Part shown: in pieces, positions 7,037-10,650 of the stretch
Layout of the letters: each line of letters begins with the position of its first letter
Numbering within the stretch: the stretch's first letter is position 1
Assembly (NCBI GenBank): GCA_031273405.1
Contig: JAISRW010000095.1
Span: 1 to 10,650 of the forward strand
DNA from: Treponema sp.
GTDB lineage: Bacteria; Spirochaetota; Spirochaetia; Treponematales; Breznakiellaceae
Direction of reading: 5' to 3'
DNA length: 10,650 bases
Notes under the pieces: model-generated
The model's input: the letters and a program-made list of their open reading frames with translations, nothing else
Databases searched by the model: none
What the model was told of the DNA's origin: nothing
Program-made: the position numbers and the translations under genes

Positions 7037-8256
7037 TTGAGCCTGTTCAATGATTCCCTTGCCGCGGCCTGGATCCGTTCGGGGTAGTTTATGTATCCTA
7101 TATAAAGCAGATAATCAAAAGCAACCTTATCCCCTATTTCACCCAGGGCGCGGATAAGGGCCAGAATCAGGTCTTCGTCAAATTCACCGCCCCGTTCTGT
7201 CTGGGAATTGATATAACCCAGTTGAAGGGCCAGAACCTGGGCGGCCTCGGAATTCTCCATGACCCCCAGGCAGGCTACGGCCTCCAGAAGCCTCTCTCTG
7301 GGAGCCGCGGCGCTGCCGAAATCGGTCTGGACCTGGTAAAAGTTCCGAATCGCCAGCGGGTTTGCCTTGATCCATTTGAGTTCGGTCAGGACGATCACCG
7401 ATTCGTAACGCAGGGAAGAAGCCGCGGCCCATCCGGGGTCGGAAGGGCTGCCGGTCCCGCTCTCGCCGGGGACAAAATCGAGGGAAACCTCAAGGGCCGC
7501 CTCCGCCAGCTCTCCTCTTTCGGCAGGGGAAAATTGGGGATTTCCGGCGCCAAGCCTAAAGGCGGTGAGTTTTTCCGCCGGGCTGTTCTTCCGGATAATC
7601 TCCATAAGAAAGCGGAGATAATCGCCTTCGATTGTTTGCATGGCTTCGGTTATCTCCCCGTCAAGGGAACCGGGGTAAGCAGCGAGGATGGCGGAAAAAA
7701 GCACCGGGTAGGTGGAATCGTCCCCTATGGAGGCCAGGGCGGCAACGCAGGCCCGCAGAGTGGGGTAATCGGGGATCATGCCGGAGCGGTAATAGCCGAC
7801 CTGATCCGCAAGGTACCGGTTTAATTTTTCCACCATGCCGGCATTGCCCTTGCCCAGTGCAGCCAGAGCCCGGAAAATCTCCACCCGGGAATAAGAATCC
7901 TGGTAGAGGGCAAATATTTGCCAGAGCGTTTCCGCGGAGGGTTTGTGCCCCGCCTCTCCGGCCCCTCTGGCGGCAATGCCCGCCAGGGCGATCATGTCGG
8001 GATCGTCCCGCAGGAACTCCCCGCCGTCCAGGACGAATTCGAGGGCAAAGGCATAGAGGGAACCGATAAATTCGGAAGAGCGGTCGTCAATCGCGGCGTC
8101 CATGAGGACTCCGGCCTTGCCGGCCAGATCGGTCCTGAGAAAATTCCGTTTGTACGAAACCAGTATGGCGTCCTGGGGGAAAAGCCCCGCCGGATAGAGG
8201 CTCAACCCCGCCAGGACGGCCAAAGTAACCATAATTCGCGGCTTTAACGGTTTCAT
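7030..8256 (-). CDS. Exported alpha-helical, HEAT-like repeat protein
   Basis: 408 residues, no precise family recognised. The N-terminus MKPLKPRIMVTLAVLAGLSL followed by YPAGLFPQD is a signal peptide with cleavage around residue 25-28, so the protein probably acts in the periplasm. The mature part is a chain of short amphipathic helices with recurring patterns such as SRVEIFRALAALGKGN, TLRACVAALASIGDDSTYPV, RLLEAVACLGVMENSEAAQV and ILALIRALGEIGDKVAFDYL, which resemble HEAT/ARM-type scaffolding repeats. The frame stays open upstream to 8571, but that part lies inside pilZ in another frame and is Arg/Ser-rich nonsense. ATG 8256-8254, with AGGGAG 10 bases upstream and the signal peptide, is the better start. 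It ends 7 bases inside comEC, so a link to ComEC or the envelope is possible but unproven. Confidence 0.8.
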   Translation of the reverse strand: MKPLKPRIMVTLAVLAGLSLYPAGLFPQDAILVSYKRNFLRTDLAGKAGVLMDAAIDDRSSEFIGSLYAFALEFVLDGGEFLRDDPDMIALAGIAARGAGEAGHKPSAETLWQIFALYQDSYSRVEIFRALAALGKGNAGMVEKLNRYLADQVGYYRSGMIPDYPTLRACVAALASIGDDSTYPVLFSAILAAYPGSLDGEITEAMQTIEGDYLRFLMEIIRKNSPAEKLTAFRLGAGNPQFSPAERGELAEAALEVSLDFVPGESGTGSPSDPGWAAASSLRYESVIVLTELKWIKANPLAIRNFYQVQTDFGSAAAPRERLLEAVACLGVMENSEAAQVLALQLGYINSQTERGGEFDEDLILALIRALGEIGDKVAFDYLLYIGYINYPERIQAAARESLNRLKW

Positions 8257-8277
8257 GTTTAATACGCTCCCTGTAGA

Positions 8278-8308
8278 GCTTATCCCGCACCTGAAGTTTC
8301 GGGAAAGC
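8278..8308. repeat. Degenerate copy C of the dispersed palindrome, between pilZ and the next gene
   Basis: On the minus strand this reads GCTTTCCCGAAACTTCAG then GTGCGGGATAAGC. It matches the perfect palindrome at 10467-10496 at about 26 of 30 positions, with one extra base. The second arm is decayed, so the hairpin is weaker. It sits in the only sizeable gap inside the operon (70 bases), 19 bases after the pilZ stop, where it could reduce read-through to downstream genes. No T-tract follows. Confidence 0.6.
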
Positions 8309-8326
8309 CCTGTATAATTCCCTGTT

Positions 8327-9424
8327 TTAAAGCGCTTCTCCGGCGCTCTCGACCGCCCTGTCCTCCGCGAGAACCATGCCGGAGGCCTCTTCGTCCAAAA
8401 GCCTGAAGGGAAGATCTTCCTCTTTTTCAGGCAGCATGCCGAAAACTTCCCCCAGAATATGGTTCCTGATTTCTGTCGGAAGGGGATCCGCCTCGATATG
8501 CAGGAGGGAGCGGTTGTCCTCTTCCGTATATTCCGCATGGCGGACCGTCCCGCCCATGACAATGGGGGCATTGTTCATGGCAAACTGCACCTTTATCCTC
8601 AGGCCGTTTTCCGCCTTCCCCCCGACGGTAACCGCGCAGCCCGTGTCCGAAAGATCCTCCAGAAAACACTTAAGCCCCGGATTAACCTCAAGCTTGTCCG
8701 CTTCCTCGTCGTCGGCAAGGAGATAGAGGAAAGCGGATTTATGGATCTTTACCCTCACGGATTTGCGTTCCTGGGTCCTGAAAAGCGTTTCGGCATGGGC
8801 GATTTTAAGGGATGCCAGGCCTTTGGAATACACCTCGTCCAGGACTTCGGAATCAAACACATAGCCGGCGTCATCCTCGCGCCAGAAATAAACGGATATT
8901 TTCAGCCCCCCCCACGAAAGGGTTCCCGAAGCAGGCGTATTGCCGGAGGGCCGGGAAATGGTTATATACTGGTTCGTGTTTTTAATCACCCGGGATTTAT
9001 AGACCCCCGAACCGGGAACCAAAACCCTGAGGGCCTGTCCGCCGCCGATCTGACGGGAATCGGAGATGTCGTTTTTGACCTCCGGCTCATCTATCGCTAT
9101 CTGTTGACGGTAATCGTACAGCCTGGAAAGAAAGTCCTGTGATCCCTGCTCGTCGCCGCCCCCTGAAAGGCGCATACCCCTCACCATAGCGCGTATACAC
9201 AGATCAAGCTGGTTCTGGGAGTAGAAAAGAGAGAGCGGATCCTCCAGGCCCGATTTTACCGCCAGGGACCGGAGCATTTCAATCTCTTTGAAAGAAAACC
9301 CCGCCTCTTTCCCTTTGGCGTAAAACCGAAACCAGGAGGCGGATTTTTCTTTGTCCGAACGCGAAAGGACCAACAAGGTAACTCCTAAAACAGCAATAAT
9401 AATAACCAGTGTCGAAAGAAACAT
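8327..9424 (-). CDS. Membrane-anchored PilZ-domain protein (putative c-di-GMP receptor)
   Basis: 365 residues. One N-terminal membrane span (residues 3-20, FLSTLVIIIAVLGVTLLV) anchors it, with the rest likely cytoplasmic. Residues about 30-125 are helical and unassigned. Residues about 128-215 resemble the beta-barrel domain that precedes PilZ in YcgR-type flagellar brake proteins (LRVLVPGSGVYKSRVI, WGGLKISVYF, VFDSEVLD). The PilZ domain follows with the c-di-GMP-binding motifs RKSVR (220-224, RxxxR form) and DLSDTG (257-262, D/NxSxxG form), so ligand binding is likely retained. The C-terminus is acidic. It is the first gene of the operon, with a promoter-like sequence about 35-60 bases upstream. 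In spirochaetes PilZ proteins affect motility and host adaptation; the role of this one is inferred. Confidence 0.88.
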   Translation of the reverse strand: MFLSTLVIIIAVLGVTLLVLSRSDKEKSASWFRFYAKGKEAGFSFKEIEMLRSLAVKSGLEDPLSLFYSQNQLDLCIRAMVRGMRLSGGGDEQGSQDFLSRLYDYRQQIAIDEPEVKNDISDSRQIGGGQALRVLVPGSGVYKSRVIKNTNQYITISRPSGNTPASGTLSWGGLKISVYFWREDDAGYVFDSEVLDEVYSKGLASLKIAHAETLFRTQERKSVRVKIHKSAFLYLLADDEEADKLEVNPGLKCFLEDLSDTGCAVTVGGKAENGLRIKVQFAMNNAPIVMGGTVRHAEYTEEDNRSLLHIEADPLPTEIRNHILGEVFGMLPEKEEDLPFRLLDEEASGMVLAEDRAVESAGEAL

Positions 9425-9457
9425 TGCCCCTTTACCTATTTATTAAATGGTACGCCT

Positions 9458-9488
9458 ATTATATAGTATACTACCGGGGCGTTCCCAA
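9458..9488 (-). promoter_or_regulatory. Putative sigma-70-type promoter for the pilZ operon
   Basis: On the minus strand an exact TATAAT (9463-9458) lies about 35 bases before the pilZ ATG. TTGGGA (9488-9483) is 19 bases upstream of it; using the overlapping TATATA at 9465-9460, the spacing is 17. The DNA between is rich in TA steps (TAGTATACTATATAAT). The -35 is weak, and it overlaps GTTTTGGGAA, the arm sequence of the dispersed palindrome. Confidence 0.5.
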
Positions 9489-9544
9489 AACCCGGCTGAT
9501 TTCGGCCTCTGCAATATAAACAGTATACCCTCGGAGCCTGTTAC

Positions 9545-9562
9545 AGCGGGGAAGGCCCCGCT
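9545..9562. other. Perfect 7-bp GC hairpin in the divergent intergenic region
   Basis: AGCGGGG (9545-9551) pairs with CCCCGCT (9556-9562) across AAGG. It lies between the pilZ promoter and the CPBP gene start, about 50 bases upstream of the latter. No T-tract follows, so it is not an obvious terminator. It could be an operator or a leader hairpin of the rightward transcript. No convincing promoter for the rightward gene was found in 9425-9613. Confidence 0.4.
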
Positions 9563-9613
9563 ATTAATCCTACTATAGGCTTTCGGGTCTGTCAAAAGGA
9601 GGAAACCGCGTCA

Positions 9614-10270
9614 TTGCTGCTTGAACCCCTCATCCTCTATTTTGTCCTGTTCTTCCCCGGAACCTTTTCTCCCTGGGGGGCGGAGCCGCTTCCCGCGGGC
9701 ATCCCCTTTTCGGTTTTGGGGGAACTAAGCCGCACCCTTACCTATACGGCGCCGTCCCTGGCCCTCTTGTGGTATCTCGTTCTGAAAAACTCCGGCACGG
9801 CTTCTCTTGCCGGTGAAAAACCGGGCAAAAACGACGTTTATTCCTTTATTATCGGTTTTCCCGCCCTTGTCGCCATAGGCTTGATCCTTTCCTTTCTGAT
9901 TTCCTTCTTTCCGGCCCCTTCTCCGCTTCCCAAAATAGAAGCGCCGGCCTCGGTTCCCGGCTGGATCGTGATGGCTCTTTCATGTATCGGCACGGGCTAC
10001 CTGGAAGAAAGCTATTTCCGCTGCTATCTTCTCAAAAAAATGACAAAAATTACGTTTGCCTGGACGGGCGTCATGATCAGAATCGTCTTTTCCACGGCGC
10101 TGTTCGCGGTTTGCCATCTATACGAAGGCCCTTGGGGGATTGCCAACGCGGTATTGGCCGGCGCCGTCCTTGCGGCCCTTTTCGAGCGCTACGGGGCCCT
10201 CCACGGCATAGCCTGGGCCCACGGCGCGTATAACGCCTTTGTGTACGTTATGGGGGTTTGGGGGGATTAA
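9614..10270 (+). CDS. CPBP-family intramembrane metalloprotease (Abi/CAAX-prenyl-protease-like)
   Basis: 218 residues, several membrane spans. The CPBP family comprises membrane-embedded glutamate/histidine metalloproteases or CAAX-processing relatives; bacterial substrates are mostly unknown. All three signature blocks are present: EESYFR (131-136, EExxxR), FAVCHLYEG with FxxxH (164-168), and HGIAWAHGAYN (197-207, HxxxN). The active site therefore looks complete. The start TTG 9614 is chosen because AGGAGG ends 11 bases upstream, a somewhat long spacing; no ATG or GTG fits better, and the first membrane helix begins directly (LLEPLILYFVLFF). It is transcribed away from the pilZ operon as a single gene. 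Some family members act in bacteriocin immunity or anti-sigma cleavage, but no such partner is next to it. Confidence 0.88.
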   Translation: MLLEPLILYFVLFFPGTFSPWGAEPLPAGIPFSVLGELSRTLTYTAPSLALLWYLVLKNSGTASLAGEKPGKNDVYSFIIGFPALVAIGLILSFLISFFPAPSPLPKIEAPASVPGWIVMALSCIGTGYLEESYFRCYLLKKMTKITFAWTGVMIRIVFSTALFAVCHLYEGPWGIANAVLAGAVLAALFERYGALHGIAWAHGAYNAFVYVMGVWGD

Positions 10271-10276
10271 AAACCA

Positions 10277-10437
10277 GGCCGCGTTCCGCTTCCGGCGGCC
10301 CTTCGGATGAGCGGCTTTGGTAACTACCCAGGCCTCATGGGGGGGCAGCGCCGCCGCCGCCGCGGCGCAGTCGGCGGAATGAAGGGGCTTTCAGCCCCGA
10401 AAGGGAGCCGATTGGAGCGAAAGGGGCGGAGCCCCTT
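10277..10437. repeat. Cluster of short GC-rich hairpins downstream of the CPBP gene
   Basis: Four small palindromes are packed here: GGCCGC/GCGGCC (10277-10282 and 10295-10300), GCGCCGC/GCGGCGC (10348-10354 and 10362-10368), GGGGCT/AGCCCC with loop TTC (10384-10398), and AAGGGGC/GCCCCTT with loop GGA (10421-10437). A short frame crosses the cluster (10307-10507) but has no ribosome binding site and a repetitive Arg/Gly composition, so it is not called as a gene. The arrangement resembles REP/BIME-type extragenic repeats or an uncharacterised structured 3' region. Confidence 0.55.
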
Positions 10438-10466
10438 GGTGAGGGGCCCGGTAACGTTTACTCGCC

Positions 10467-10496
10467 GCTTTCCCAAAACTGAAGTTTTGGGAAAGC
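10467..10496 (+). terminator. Perfect 14-bp palindrome, copy B of the dispersed repeat; likely intrinsic terminator
   Basis: GCTTTCCCAAAACT pairs exactly with AGTTTTGGGAAAGC around the two central bases GA. On the plus strand TTTATTTTTAAATG follows directly, the stem-plus-T-tract form of a Rho-independent terminator for the CPBP transcript, about 200 bases after its stop. The core is shared with the palindrome at 1576-1613 and, in decayed form, with 8278-8308. Confidence 0.7.
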
Positions 10497-10650
10497 TTTA
10501 TTTTTAAATGTTTTTTACCTGCTTCAAAAGTACCTGGATTTTCTATGTCCATCTATAAGTTTTTTAAGGTTTTGGGGAGTTTTTAATACCAAAGGCGGCA
10601 AAAATAGAGGAGGCGTCACGGATCTTTCAGGCAGGTATCCTGATAAGCGC
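10497..10650. other. AT-rich right-edge segment without a supported gene
   Basis: Two frames run off the window edge. On the minus strand a frame is open from the edge to TGA at 10526-10524 (42 codons, containing LKTPQNLKKLIDGHRKSRYF). On the plus strand a frame is open from 10568 to the edge (IPKAAKIEEASRIFQAGILI) but has no ATG, GTG or TTG. Either could be the end or start of a gene lying mostly outside; the composition resembles the AT-rich island at the left of the window. Neither can be chosen with the data here. Confidence 0.35.

Noticed and set aside
8257..8571. N-terminal extension of the exported helical protein (open frame back to 8571)
   Set aside because: It overlaps the conserved 3' end of pilZ in another frame, has an Arg/Ser-rich composition, and would hide the signal peptide that starts at ATG 8256.
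9614..10270. CPBP protein as part of an abortive-infection or bacteriocin-immunity system
   Set aside because: The gene stands alone with no toxin, bacteriocin precursor or regulator beside it; the family name 'Abi' by itself is not evidence of defence.
10307..10507. 66-codon plus-strand frame downstream of the CPBP gene
   Set aside because: No ribosome binding site, Arg/Gly-rich composition, and it runs through hairpins and the terminator palindrome; its end PKTEVLGK is simply the translated repeat.
10391..10552. 53-codon minus-strand frame starting MDIENPGTFEAGKK
   Set aside because: No Shine-Dalgarno; two thirds of it is the translated palindrome and GC-rich hairpins, so a real gene is unlikely, although the first 20 residues look protein-like.
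1..10650. CRISPR array, tRNA or rRNA genes, phage attachment site, complete insertion sequence
   Set aside because: No regularly spaced direct repeats, cloverleaf sequence or rRNA-like stretch seen; the only IS-like gene lacks its catalytic half, and no pair of terminal inverted repeats could be identified around it.

Overview
The window looks like spirochaete chromosomal DNA, most likely a Treponema-type genome. This is an inference from the style of the proteins (a membrane-anchored PilZ protein, a ComEC with no metallo-beta-lactamase tail, exported proteins without clear relatives) and from frequent GTG and TTG starts in GC-rich DNA. No rRNA or other marker confirms it.

Bases 1-1641 are an AT-rich accessory island. 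It holds a decayed EcoRI-type adenine DNA methyltransferase (168-1099), whose reading frame changes about eight times and which carries a GIY-YIG/T5orf172-like segment at its N-terminus. This is followed by the helix-turn-helix half of an IS630-like transposase (1123-1641) that ends in a palindromic repeat instead of its catalytic domain.

Bases 1642-9424 hold eight tightly packed minus-strand genes, read right to left: a PilZ c-di-GMP receptor, an exported alpha-helical (HEAT-like) protein, comEC, rsmA (ksgA), a yggS/PLPBP gene, a small exported membrane protein, rluD, and a second RluA-family pseudouridine synthase. From comEC to rluD every junction overlaps by 1-17 bases, which points to one transcript with translational coupling. 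A promoter-like sequence lies just upstream of pilZ. The operon combines an envelope/DNA-uptake part with an rRNA-modification part (RsmA, RluD and the RluA paralogue).

Bases 9425-9613 are a divergent intergenic region. To its right a single plus-strand gene (9614-10270) encodes a CPBP intramembrane protease, followed by a GC-rich cluster of small hairpins and a strong terminator-like palindrome. The last ~150 bases are AT-rich and carry no gene that can be supported.

A palindrome with the core CCCAAAACTGARGTTTTGGG occurs intact twice (1576-1613 and 10467-10496) and once in degenerate form between pilZ and the next gene (8278-8308), so it looks like a small dispersed repeat used at transcript ends. 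I did not find a clear undescribed defence or other novel system. The most unusual items are the fused methyltransferase remnant and the palindrome family.
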